NCBI GenBank assembly: GCA_030150595.1 | Contig: JASLFQ010000111.1 | Span: 1 to 8,757, forward strand | Length of the DNA: 8,757 nt | Direction of reading: 5' to 3' | Source: Aquirhabdus sp. | Lineage (GTDB): Bacteria; Pseudomonadota; Gammaproteobacteria; Pseudomonadales; Moraxellaceae | Part shown: piece after piece, positions 1 through 6,793 of the stretch | Numbering within the stretch: position 1 is the stretch's first letter | Layout of the letters: each line of letters begins with the position of its first letter | Notes under the pieces: generated by a model | Told to the model about the DNA's origin: nothing | The model's input: the letters and a program-made list of their open reading frames with translations, nothing else | Databases searched by the model: none | Made by a program: the position numbers and the translations under genes

Positions 1-1413
1 CAGTGTTCGTGCTAATTTTTCTAATTCATGTTCAGCAACTTCGCTATGAATCAAACGACGCATCGCATCATCGACAGGCACGACTTCATAAATCGCGGTA
101 CGTCCTAAAAATCCAGATGTATTGCACTTCTCACAACCCACTGGCACAGGAAGCTGCAACGGATGTTTATGCTTAATCTGACTAAATAACGCCTCTTCAT
201 AATCATCAGCTTCGCGCCAAGTATGGCAATGCGGACACAATGTACGCACCAATCGCTGCGCAACGACACCAATCAATGAACTCGATAACAAGAATGGCTC
301 AATGCCCATATCTTTTAAACGTGTCACTGCACCAATCGCGGTGTTCGTGTGTAACGTAGACAACACCAAATGACCTGTTAGTGACGCTTGTACCGCAATT
401 TCCGCAGTTTCTAAGTCACGAATCTCACCGACCATCACCACATCAGGATCTTGACGCAACATTGCACGTAAACTACGCGCGAAAGTCATATCAACCTTGG
501 TATTTACCTGAGTCTGACCAATGCCTTCAATTTGATATTCGATTGGATCTTCAGCGGTGAGAATGTTCCGCGTTTGATCATTCAGATCAGAAAGTGCCGC
601 GTAAAGCGTTGTGGTTTTCCCCGAACCCGTTGGGCCAGTCACCAAAATAATGCCGTGCGGACGATGAATCAAATGCGTTAAACGCTCGTAATCAGCATCC
701 ATCAGTCCAAGCAGTGACATATTCAATCGCCCAGCTTGCTTGTCAAGCAAACGCATGACGACACGCTCACCATGACTTGATGGCAAGGTTGAAACCCGCA
801 CATCCACTTCCCGACCCGCCAATCGCAAAGAAATACGTCCATCTTGTGGAATGCGTTTCTCTGCAATATCCAGACGCGCCATCACTTTAATACGCGAAAC
901 CAAAAGTGGTGCAAGTTCGCGACGCGGTTGAACAATTTCACGGAGTTGACCATCAACACGCAATCGAACAGAGAGTTTTTTCTCAAATGATTCGATATGA
1001 ATATCAGACGCATTCAGACGAATTGCTTCGGACAACAAGGCATTGATTAAACGAATAATCGGCGCATCATCTTCCTGATCCATCAAATCTTCAGCTTCAG
1101 GAACTTGATCAGCAAGACTCAATAAATCTGGATGATCTTCCAAACCCGCAGCGACTTCCTGTGACTGACCACTATCGCGTGAATACGAACCCGCAAGTAA
1201 ACGCGTAAATTCTTCATCAGAAACGGTTTGATAGGCAGACGGAGCACCAATCATCCGCCGCGCCTCGTTTAATGCAGGTAGAGGTGCATTTTCGCGCAAA
1301 ACAATAATCGTTTGCATGCCATCAAACTTAAGCAGCACACCGTGACGCTTAGCGAAACTATAAGGAAGTTGATCAGGTTGTTTATGAAGCGCTGGGTGAA
1401 GAAGAGTTTGCAC
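1..1413 (-). CDS. gspE: Type II secretion system ATPase GspE (3' end cut by window edge)
   Basis: This is the hexameric cytoplasmic ATPase that powers pseudopilus assembly in type II secretion, acting at the inner membrane with GspL and GspF. The 471 codons in the window run to the edge; the family is about 500 residues, so roughly 30 C-terminal residues are missing. The N-terminal motif [13 protein letters not shown] (about 16-28) is typical of GspE rather than PilB. Walker [10 protein letters not shown] lies at 260-268, and the Walker B-type glutamate E330 sits in VGEIRD. A His-box [11 protein letters not shown] follows. The zinc-binding tetracysteine is complete: C393/C396 and C427/C430. 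The start is taken as GTG at 1413, because the first ATG lies about 32 codons in and would remove the conserved N-terminal motif. A weak ACGGA lies 7 nt upstream of the GTG. No gsp gene lies on its 5' side; the 3' side is outside the window. Identification is firm, the exact start less so. Confidence 0.95.
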   Translation of the reverse strand, partial: MQTLLHPALHKQPDQLPYSFAKRHGVLLKFDGMQTIIVLRENAPLPALNEARRMIGAPSAYQTVSDEEFTRLLAGSYSRDSGQSQEVAAGLEDHPDLLSLADQVPEAEDLMDQEDDAPIIRLINALLSEAIRLNASDIHIESFEKKLSVRLRVDGQLREIVQPRRELAPLLVSRIKVMARLDIAEKRIPQDGRISLRLAGREVDVRVSTLPSSHGERVVMRLLDKQAGRLNMSLLGLMDADYERLTHLIHRPHGIILVTGPTGSGKTTTLYAALSDLNDQTRNILTAEDPIEYQIEGIGQTQVNTKVDMTFARSLRAMLRQDPDVVMVGEIRDLETAEIAVQASLTGHLVLSTLHTNTAIGAVTRLKDMGIEPFLLSSSLIGVVAQRLVRTLCPHCHTWREADDYEEALFSQIKHKHPLQLPVPVGCEKCNTSGFLGRTAIYEVVPVDDAMRRLIHSEVAEHELEKLARTL

Positions 1414-1476
1414 TGCGTAATCCGTTATTGTGATGCTATAGAGTGAGTGTACTGTAAGCTTGGGTTGTTGTGAAAT

Positions 1477-1505
1477 CGCTTTATTTTTATCTAAAAGCTA
1501 AAGCG
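1477..1505 (-). terminator. Hairpin just after the hemolysin III-family gene, possible terminator
   Basis: Read on the minus strand, CGCTTTA pairs with TAAAGCG (7 bp). Inside it TTTT pairs with AAAA around a small AGAT loop, with a short GC/A internal mismatch. The hairpin begins about 11 nt after the stop codon of the hemolysin III-family gene. No run of T follows on the minus strand and only an interrupted one on the plus strand, so it is not a textbook intrinsic terminator. It may terminate weakly or stabilise the 3' end of the transcript before gspE. Confidence 0.35.
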
Positions 1506-1516
1506 GATCGATTTGT

Positions 1517-2206
1517 TTAAGGAATGACATATATCCAAATTGCCAAACAATGTAATGCTGCACCAGCTAACACAAAAATATGCCAAATCGCATGGTTGTA
1601 TGGAATTTTATTGATCGCATAAAAAATTGTACCAATGCTGTAGCTCAGACCACCCGCAACGAGCAGATAAAGTAATTGAATTGGCGCAACTTGATAAAGC
1701 TGATACATCGCAAAAATAGACAGCCAACCCATGAGTAAATAAGTTGCTAATGAAGTACGCGGGAACTTATCAATATAAAAAATCTTAAAAACAATTCCAG
1801 CAACCGCAAGCAGCCAAATGGTCACTAATAAAACATCTGCCAAAGTCGTGTGCAACGTAATCATGAGGAATGGCGTGTAACTGCCAGCAATGAGTAAATA
1901 AATTGCACAATGATCCAAACGATTCAATATTGTTTTTTGAACTTCATTTTTTGCGCTGTGGTATAACGTTGAGCTTAAAAACAGCACAATCATGCTCACA
2001 CCATAGACAGCGACCCCAGCAATCTGAACATGTGACAAAGTTGATGCCGAGGCTTTCATCAGCATAAAAACAGTTGCCACGATTGCAGCAAGCATTCCCA
2101 AGCCATGACTGGTGGCGTTTGCAAGTTCTTCATGTGGGTAATACGGTGCTACTGGTTTAGATACTGTTTCAGGCTTTGATGCTGTTTCAGCATTAGTACT
2201 TTGCAT
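1517..2206 (-). CDS. Hemolysin III / YqfA (TrhA) family membrane protein
   Basis: This is a 229-residue integral membrane protein of the HlyIII/PAQR superfamily, which has seven transmembrane helices. Bacterial members such as YqfA/TrhA have been linked to membrane-lipid or energy homeostasis; the hemolysin name is historical and no toxin role should be assumed. The family signature YPHEELANATSHGLG occupies about 23-37. SSTLYH ends in H83, and DHCAIYLLIAGSYTP follows. Near the C-terminus HAIWH gives H205 and H209. H83, H205 and H209 correspond to the three histidines that bind zinc in PAQR proteins. An ATG at 2239 would add 11 residues but has no ribosome binding site. The ATG at 2206 has AAGGA five bases upstream and is preferred. 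The residues before the signature are hydrophilic, with repeated KPETVSKP-like text. The gene lies upstream of and parallel to gspE, 103 bp away, and diverges from cca. Family assignment is secure; the physiological role is not. Confidence 0.9.
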   Translation of the reverse strand: MQSTNAETASKPETVSKPVAPYYPHEELANATSHGLGMLAAIVATVFMLMKASASTLSHVQIAGVAVYGVSMIVLFLSSTLYHSAKNEVQKTILNRLDHCAIYLLIAGSYTPFLMITLHTTLADVLLVTIWLLAVAGIVFKIFYIDKFPRTSLATYLLMGWLSIFAMYQLYQVAPIQLLYLLVAGGLSYSIGTIFYAINKIPYNHAIWHIFVLAGAALHCLAIWIYVIP

Positions 2207-2211
2207 AATAT

Positions 2212-2216
2212 TCCTT
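2212..2216 (-). promoter_or_regulatory. Ribosome binding site that decides the hemolysin III-family start
   Basis: The minus strand reads AAGGA, then five bases (ATATT), then ATG at 2206. The alternative ATG at 2239 is preceded by ATCCATAAGCTT, with no purine-rich Shine-Dalgarno element. This favours the shorter protein. Confidence 0.7.
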
Positions 2217-2239
2217 GGCAGCTCGATATTGCTTTGCAT

Positions 2240-2490
2240 AAGCTTATGGATTTGAAATGAAGAGCGACAATACCATCTTTTACTTAATTGAAGCAGTGAT
2301 CGATTCTGCTAAATGGTGCCCTAAATTAGATTTATTTGTCTAGCGCGTGTAAGCATTGAATGTGTATTTAATTTTTAAATGCAAATTTATATTCGCATTA
2401 TTCGCGCTAAAAACACAACAATTGATACCTTTTTTTACTTGTTAATTAATAGATTCTGCACCATGCTCTCTTTATATAGAGGCTATTTTC
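2240..2490. other. AT-rich divergent spacer between the hemolysin III-family gene and cca
   Basis: No convincing ORF or RNA gene is seen here. The spacer should carry promoters for both divergent genes. For cca, AGAGG at 2478-2482 lies 8 nt before the ATG at 2491 and serves as the ribosome binding site. A TTGATA at 2422-2427 is a possible -35 element, but no good -10 hexamer sits at the proper distance. TATATA at 2473-2478 is too close to the start codon to be a normal -10. Neither promoter can be placed with confidence by eye. Confidence 0.4.
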
Positions 2491-3783
2491 ATGAACATTT
2501 ATTTAGTTGGAGGAGCGGTACGGGATGCATTATTAGGTCGCCCAATAACTGAACGTGATTATGTGGTGGTCGGCAGTACTCCTGAACAAATGGTTGAACA
2601 AGGTTTCAAGCCTGTTGGTTCAGATTTTCCCGTGTTTTTGCATCCTAAGACGCACGAAGAATACGCATTGGCGCGTACTGAGCGTAAATCAGGAACTGGT
2701 TATGGTGGTTTTACTTTTTACACCTCGCCTGAGTTGACGCTTGAAGAAGATTTAATTCGTCGCGATTTAACGATAAATGCGATGGCACAAGCTGATGACG
2801 GCACGCTGTTTGATCCTTTTAATGGTCAAGCAGACTTATCGGCGCGCGTGTTACGCCATGTCTCCCCTGCTTTTGCAGAAGATCCGCTTCGCGTGCTTCG
2901 CGCGGCGCGTTTTGCTGCACGCTATGCTCCACTTGGTTTTACAGTTGCACCTGAAACAATGGCTTTTATGCAGCAACTTGCCGAAAGTGGTGAATTAGCC
3001 ACTTTGACGCCTGAACGCATCTGGAAAGAAACCGAACGTGCTTTGGGCGAAGATCGTGCCGAAGTTTATTTTCAAGTTCTACGTGACTGCGGCGCGCTCA
3101 AAGTATTATTGCCCGAACTCGATGCTTTATTTGGCGTTCCTCAACGTCCACAGCATCATCCTGAAATTGATACGGGTCTACATACAATGATGGCGCTACA
3201 GCGCTCATGCGAATACGGTTATTCCACGCAAGTACGATTTGCCACTTTATTGCATGATTTGGGCAAAGGATTAACACCTCATGATGAATGGCCACGCCAT
3301 GTTCAACATGAAGAACGCGGTCTTGTACCTGTGCGTGAAGTCTGTAATCGACTCAAAGTACCGAGTACATTTCGTGATCTTGCGGAGATCGTTTGCCGTG
3401 AACATCTCATGTGTCATCGCGTGCTCGATTTACGTCCAGGGACAGTGTGGCGACTACTGCAACGGATCGATGTACTGCGTAAACCAGAGCGCGTTGAAGA
3501 ATATATCCAAGCCTGTTTGTGCGACGCGCGTGGTCGATTAGGCTTGGAAACACGTGACTATCCGCAAGCAGATTATTTACGTGCAGCAATTATCGCTGTT
3601 CGTAAAGTTCGTGCAGCAGATTTACCCAGCAATTTAAAAGGTTTGAGCATTGGTGAAGCCTTGATTGCCGCGCGGATTGAAGCCATTACAGCTATTCCTG
3701 TGATTCAACAAACTGAACTTGATTCGCCTACTCAAAACCCATCTCAAGCTTTTGAAGAAGATGTGAATCAATTGGTTCATTAG
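2491..3783 (+). CDS. cca: CCA-adding enzyme, tRNA nucleotidyltransferase with HD domain
   Basis: This class II nucleotidyltransferase builds or repairs the 3'-CCA end of tRNAs from CTP and ATP in the cytoplasm. The 430-residue protein aligns closely with E. coli Cca (412) from the first residue. It has GGAVRD at 7-12, the metal-binding pair as E21-x-D23, the segment [32 protein letters not shown] at 90-97, and EDPLRVLR with R137 and R140. H255-D256 in LLHDLGKG marks the C-terminal HD phosphohydrolase domain found in the multifunctional gammaproteobacterial enzymes. The first metal ligand is glutamate where E. coli has aspartate; from memory Acinetobacter enzymes also have this, so it is probably a lineage trait and not a loss of activity. 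The C-terminus carries roughly 18 extra polar residues beyond the E. coli length. The start is fixed by homology and by AGAGG 8 nt upstream. The next gene begins 64 bp downstream. Confidence 0.97.
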   Translation: MNIYLVGGAVRDALLGRPITERDYVVVGSTPEQMVEQGFKPVGSDFPVFLHPKTHEEYALARTERKSGTGYGGFTFYTSPELTLEEDLIRRDLTINAMAQADDGTLFDPFNGQADLSARVLRHVSPAFAEDPLRVLRAARFAARYAPLGFTVAPETMAFMQQLAESGELATLTPERIWKETERALGEDRAEVYFQVLRDCGALKVLLPELDALFGVPQRPQHHPEIDTGLHTMMALQRSCEYGYSTQVRFATLLHDLGKGLTPHDEWPRHVQHEERGLVPVREVCNRLKVPSTFRDLAEIVCREHLMCHRVLDLRPGTVWRLLQRIDVLRKPERVEEYIQACLCDARGRLGLETRDYPQADYLRAAIIAVRKVRAADLPSNLKGLSIGEALIAARIEAITAIPVIQQTELDSPTQNPSQAFEEDVNQLVH

Positions 3784-3847
3784 CGCGATATCTGTGTAGA
3801 ATATTTTCCAACATTTACCCCCTCGTTTTTTGAACCAAGGATGTCTT

Positions 3848-4354
3848 ATGACTACGTTGTATAACGCTTCAATTCCTGTATTTAAGCAAATGATTACTGC
3901 ATTAAGTGATGTTCTGAAAATAGCTGAAGCGCATGCGACCGATAAGAAAATCGACCCTAATGTGCTGTTGCAATCTCGCTTATTCCCAGACATGTTTCCA
4001 CTGATTCGTCAGGTACAGATTGCGACAGATTTTGCCAAAAGCGTGCCTTCACGTTTAGCGGGTATTGAAGTACCTGCTTATGATGACGGCGAACAAAGCT
4101 TTGCTGAACTGCAAACTCGGATTAAGAACGTATTGACGTTACTTGATGGCTTAAAAGCAGATCAAATTAATGGGAAAGAAACATTAGAGATCGTTCTTCG
4201 CGCTGGCACGCCGAAAGAGAAAAAATTGACTGGCGAAACCTATTTGCTCAATTATGGTTTGCCACAATTTTTCTTTCATGTGACAACAGCTTATGACATC
4301 TTGCGCAATAACGGTGTAGAGATCGGCAAGCGTGACTTTATGGGCGCCTATTAA
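3848..4354 (+). CDS. DUF1993 family protein
   Basis: The predicted protein is 168 residues, soluble, with no signal peptide or membrane segment. It resembles the DUF1993 family, whose members are small helical proteins thought to have a DinB-like four-helix fold. The function is unknown, and I do not assign one. Recognisable features are the N-terminal stretch LYNASIPVFKQMITALSDVLKIAEAHA, the middle segment SRLFPDMFPLIRQVQIATDFAK, and the C-terminal LPQFFFHVTTAYDILRNNGV ending in GKRDFMG. The start is the ATG at 3848, preceded by AAGGA with a 6-nt spacer. An in-frame TTG at 3830 would add six residues upstream of that site and is rejected. The gene follows cca by 64 bp and may be cotranscribed. 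A TAGAAT at 3797-3802 with TTGGTT at 3772-3777 (19-nt spacing) is a weak candidate for its own promoter. Confidence 0.85.
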   Translation: MTTLYNASIPVFKQMITALSDVLKIAEAHATDKKIDPNVLLQSRLFPDMFPLIRQVQIATDFAKSVPSRLAGIEVPAYDDGEQSFAELQTRIKNVLTLLDGLKADQINGKETLEIVLRAGTPKEKKLTGETYLLNYGLPQFFFHVTTAYDILRNNGVEIGKRDFMGAY

Positions 4355-4392
4355 TCTCTCAAAACACTCAATACCGACAAATTCATTTTACT

Positions 4393-4420
4393 GATTGGGC
4401 TGGAAGACTCCAGTTCAATC
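4393..4420 (+). terminator. Stable hairpin downstream of the DUF1993 gene
   Basis: GATTGGGCTGGA pairs with TCCAGTTCAATC around the loop AGAC. This is a 12-bp stem with two G-U wobbles and no bulge, starting 38 nt after the stop codon. The following bases (TATAAACACATTTT) lack an immediate T run, so it may be a weak or factor-assisted terminator, or a 3'-end stabiliser for the cca/DUF1993 transcript. On the minus strand the wobble pairs become mismatches, which suggests the plus-strand RNA is the relevant one. Confidence 0.45.
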
Positions 4421-4533
4421 TATAAACACATTTTAAAAACTTTGTGCTAAATTACTTATATTCAATTCAGAAAAAATAACAACTTTCGCTAATAATTCAA
4501 AATCACCAACGAAATGAATGTGGAGCAAAGGAT

Positions 4534-6024
4534 ATGCATCACGAAAAGAATATTAAAGTCGCCTATATCCTTTGGTTCTTCTTAGGTGCGCTCGGCATAC
4601 ATCGCTTTTATCTCAGCCAGACTAAAACAGCTTGGATGATGCTCCTACTTGGCGTGTCAGTCGGACTCAGTAAGGGCTATCTTCCTCTGATTATTATCCT
4701 GACTCTGTGGTGGTTACTTGATGCCGTCTTAATCATAGGTTATGTCGATGCCTCTAAAAGCCACTCCCTCATTCAAATTGTCGAAGTACCTAAAGCCGAG
4801 CGTGAAAAAGCGGCGGCACTATCGACGATCAAATTTGAAGATATACAACAATTGCATGACATGCGTGCAGAATATATGGCTTGTTTCAATCGCGGAGATC
4901 TTGATGCCGCAATTACTGGTGCCACTCAAGCATTGGCGCTATGTGAAAGTAAACTGGGGAAAGATCATAGCCAAATGGGCATGATTAAAAATGATTTAGG
5001 CGAATTTTATCGCCGCATCGGCAACAATCCGCAAGCAATTGACATGCTCAAAAGCGCGATCACGATACAAGAGGAACACCCTGATCGAGAAATGACGCCA
5101 GAGCAGGCCCAAGATACACTCTGTCATTCGCTTAACAGCCTGGCACATATTTATACAAACTTAGGACAAACTCAGCATGCTAAAAAGCTCTACCGACGCA
5201 TTATCGAAATCCTCGCAAACCCTATCGTAACCCCATCTATTAATCAGCCAACGACCTCAACGGCAAACAAACCTGCAGTGAATCAAATAAGCAAATCAGA
5301 GAAATACTATGTTAATTATGCCAGTGCCTTAAATAACCTTGCCAAACTGTTCATTGACAAAGAACAGCATGAACAAGCTCAACCGCTTTTTGCAGAGGCA
5401 ATGGCTTTACTCGACTATATTCCAATTGAAAACACAGAACTTAAAGTTGATATTCTCAAAAATATCGCAACTGAAGAAAGCATGCTCCAGCATTATGATC
5501 GTGCTGAATCACTTTATCTACAGGCGATTAATACACTTGAAGATTATGCCGTTAGTCTTGTTGGACAACCCATTCAGCAAGAAGAAGATCAATCAGATGT
5601 TCCTCTTGCATCGAATTACGATGAACTCAATATCGTCTATGGCGACCAATATCGTCCTCAAGTGGATGAGGAAAAACTACGTGCAGATGCAATCGCACGC
5701 AATCAACTTCAGATCGCTGCGTGTCGTAATGGTCTCGGAATTATCTATGCCAATCAGAACCGACTCGAAGATGCCGAAGTTGAATTAAGTGCTGCCTCAA
5801 AAATTCGTAAGCCGATTTGTCAGTCGAATGATGCTGAATTCATCACTGGATTAAGTCATCTCGGACTGATTTATTTCAAGCAAAATAAGTTCATCAAAGC
5901 CGAAGCTATTGGTAAGCATATTCTTGCAGCGCGAGTTCTGGCATTGGGTGATGATCATGCGGATACGCAGCGGGCAAGACGTAATCTTGAATTGATACAG
6001 GCGGAAATTGGTAAGGGGGCTTAG
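4534..6024 (+). CDS. TM2-domain membrane protein with long C-terminal TPR array
   Basis: This 496-residue protein has two parts. Residues about 5-73 form a TM2 domain: KNIKVAYILWFFLGALG leads into the signature G-x-HRFYL (21-27), followed by hydrophobic segments (about 34-45 and 50-71) containing the conserved aspartate D63. Residues about 105-490 are helical TPR-type repeats, at roughly 110-140, 149-182, 197-230, 260-295, 300-335, 395-430 and 435-470. Two polar linkers interrupt them, at about 231-255 (rich in T, N, P, Q) and 336-390 (acidic). The last part, with ALGDDHADTQRARRNLELI, resembles kinesin-light-chain-type TPRs. The array probably scaffolds protein contacts at the inner membrane; its side of the membrane and its partners are unknown. 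GGAG at 4522-4525 lies 8 nt before the ATG and is the likely ribosome binding site; an AAGGA one base from the ATG is too close. No catalytic motif is seen. Confidence 0.85.
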   Translation: MHHEKNIKVAYILWFFLGALGIHRFYLSQTKTAWMMLLLGVSVGLSKGYLPLIIILTLWWLLDAVLIIGYVDASKSHSLIQIVEVPKAEREKAAALSTIKFEDIQQLHDMRAEYMACFNRGDLDAAITGATQALALCESKLGKDHSQMGMIKNDLGEFYRRIGNNPQAIDMLKSAITIQEEHPDREMTPEQAQDTLCHSLNSLAHIYTNLGQTQHAKKLYRRIIEILANPIVTPSINQPTTSTANKPAVNQISKSEKYYVNYASALNNLAKLFIDKEQHEQAQPLFAEAMALLDYIPIENTELKVDILKNIATEESMLQHYDRAESLYLQAINTLEDYAVSLVGQPIQQEEDQSDVPLASNYDELNIVYGDQYRPQVDEEKLRADAIARNQLQIAACRNGLGIIYANQNRLEDAEVELSAASKIRKPICQSNDAEFITGLSHLGLIYFKQNKFIKAEAIGKHILAARVLALGDDHADTQRARRNLELIQAEIGKGA

Positions 6025-6031
6025 TTTTTTG

Positions 6032-6364
6032 TCAGAAGAAGGAATCAGGCACTTTTGGTGGATTTTTCAGAGCTTGTTGAATGACTAGCGCAACATTATA
6101 TTTATTAATACTCTTATTCTGGCAATACTTAGATTCAAGCCATACAGAAAGCTCTTTTGCTCCCTTACTTGAGTTGCATGAAAAACAAGACCTTGAAATA
6201 TTCTCGCGGGTGACAATTCTTGCGTCGTTGACGATATGCTCCCAAGTAGCAATTTGCTTCTTTGATTCACTTGCTGGAAGAAACTCATTACGACAATAGA
6301 CACAAATCTTGTCACGCTCTATGACTTCTTTCTCTAGCCAATCTGGAATACTCCATTGATTCAT
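6032..6364 (-). CDS. Small stand-alone HNH endonuclease-like protein
   Basis: This 110-residue protein carries a compact zinc-ribbon HNH (beta-beta-alpha metal) motif. The cysteine pairs are C21-VY-C24 and C60-FS-C63, the latter followed by NSSKG. H43 in WEHIVND is the first HNH histidine, and N55 and N64 are the usual asparagines. Proteins of this build are metal-dependent DNA nucleases or uncharacterised relatives; substrate and role cannot be told from sequence. There is no membrane segment, partner domain or adjacent methyltransferase. The start ATG at 6364 has AAGGA 8 nt upstream. The gene converges on the TM2-TPR gene, with seven bases (TTTTTTG) between the two stop codons. It lies 86 bp downstream of and parallel to the FKBP gene. 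By rough hand count its GC content is near 37%, below the mid-40s of its neighbours, which suggests a separately acquired gene. The -EH- where many relatives have -DH- is a minor variation. Confidence 0.85.
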   Translation of the reverse strand: MNQWSIPDWLEKEVIERDKICVYCRNEFLPASESKKQIATWEHIVNDARIVTRENISRSCFSCNSSKGAKELSVWLESKYCQNKSINKYNVALVIQQALKNPPKVPDSFF

Positions 6365-6380
6365 TTGCTACATCCTTCGT

Positions 6381-6420
6381 GCACCTAAGCATTTAATGGC
6401 AAAATTTCGATGTTAGACGC
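6381..6420. repeat. Imperfect inverted repeat upstream of the HNH gene
   Basis: GCACCTAAGCAT (6381-6392) pairs with ATGTTAGACGC (6410-6420), with two internal mismatches and one bulged G, around a 17-nt loop. The right arm contains GTTAGAC, which fits the integron core GTTRRRY. The left arm has CCTAAG where an attC site would need YYTAAC. At 40 bp it is shorter than known attC sites. It may be a weak transcript-end hairpin for the hemL-FKBP unit, an operator, or chance. Confidence 0.3.
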
Positions 6421-6450
6421 GTTAACATAATGAACCATATTTATTATCTT

Positions 6451-6789
6451 TCAATCATCCCGCGTTAACACTTCCAACAACTCAATTTCAAACACTAAAT
6501 TTGAGTTAGGCGGAATCTTACCCATTTGACGCTCGCCATATCCCAAATGTGCAGGCACAAGTAGTTTGCGCTTACCACCCACTTTCATCCCCATCAAGCC
6601 CTGATCCCAACCTTGAATCACGCGCCTTGTGCCAATCACACATTGAAACGGCTGACCGCGATCATAAGATGAATCAAACACCGTCCCATCTTCTAACCAA
6701 CCCGTATATTGCGCCGTAATGAGCGCACCTTTGACGCAACTTTTACCCTCGCCGACGATCAAATCAATAATTTCAAGTTCATTGCTCAT
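6451..6789 (-). CDS. FKBP-type peptidyl-prolyl cis-trans isomerase, cytoplasmic
   Basis: This is a single-domain FKBP of 112 residues that catalyses prolyl cis-trans isomerisation and can assist protein folding. It matches human FKBP12 almost end to end with a +2 shift in numbering. The active-site set is present: Y28, F38-D39 in GTVFDSS, R44, F48, V57-I58, W61 in IQGWDQGL, Y84 in LGYGER, and F100 in LVFEIELLEV. There is no signal peptide or dimerisation domain, so it is neither FkpA nor Mip and is likely cytoplasmic. The start is ATG at 6789. AGAGG inside the last codons of hemL lies 9 nt upstream, and hemL stops 4 nt before this start, so translation is probably coupled. A TTG at 6810, in frame, would add seven residues inside hemL and is rejected. 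The link to heme synthesis is positional only. Confidence 0.95.
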   Translation of the reverse strand: MSNELEIIDLIVGEGKSCVKGALITAQYTGWLEDGTVFDSSYDRGQPFQCVIGTRRVIQGWDQGLMGMKVGGKRKLLVPAHLGYGERQMGKIPPNSNLVFEIELLEVLTRDD

Positions 6790-6793
6790 GTCA

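Noticed and set aside
2422..2451. Sigma-70 promoter for cca using TTGATA as the -35
   Set aside because: No hexamer close to TATAAT lies 16-18 bp downstream, so it is noted only as a possibility within the spacer.
2555..3589. Open frames on both strands within cca
   Set aside because: Their translations are low-complexity or Cys/His/Arg-rich with no family resemblance, while the cca frame is unmistakable.
3830..3847. TTG start upstream of the DUF1993 gene
   Set aside because: The AAGGA ribosome binding site lies downstream of this TTG, correctly placed for the ATG at 3848.
4514..4585. Short ORFs beginning with ATG at 4514 and 4518, just before the TM2-TPR gene
   Set aside because: Both are out of frame, short (about 23 and 12 codons), lack their own ribosome binding site, and overlap the TM2 coding sequence.
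6032..6315. Overlapping plus- and minus-strand frames across the HNH gene
   Set aside because: Only the frame from 6364 to 6032 keeps both CxxC pairs and the HNH residues and has a ribosome binding site.
4534..6364. TM2-TPR protein plus HNH nuclease as a two-gene defence system
   Set aside because: The genes are convergent and cannot be an operon, the HNH gene lies parallel to the FKBP gene, and neither protein shows the sensor or effector domains of a known defence family.
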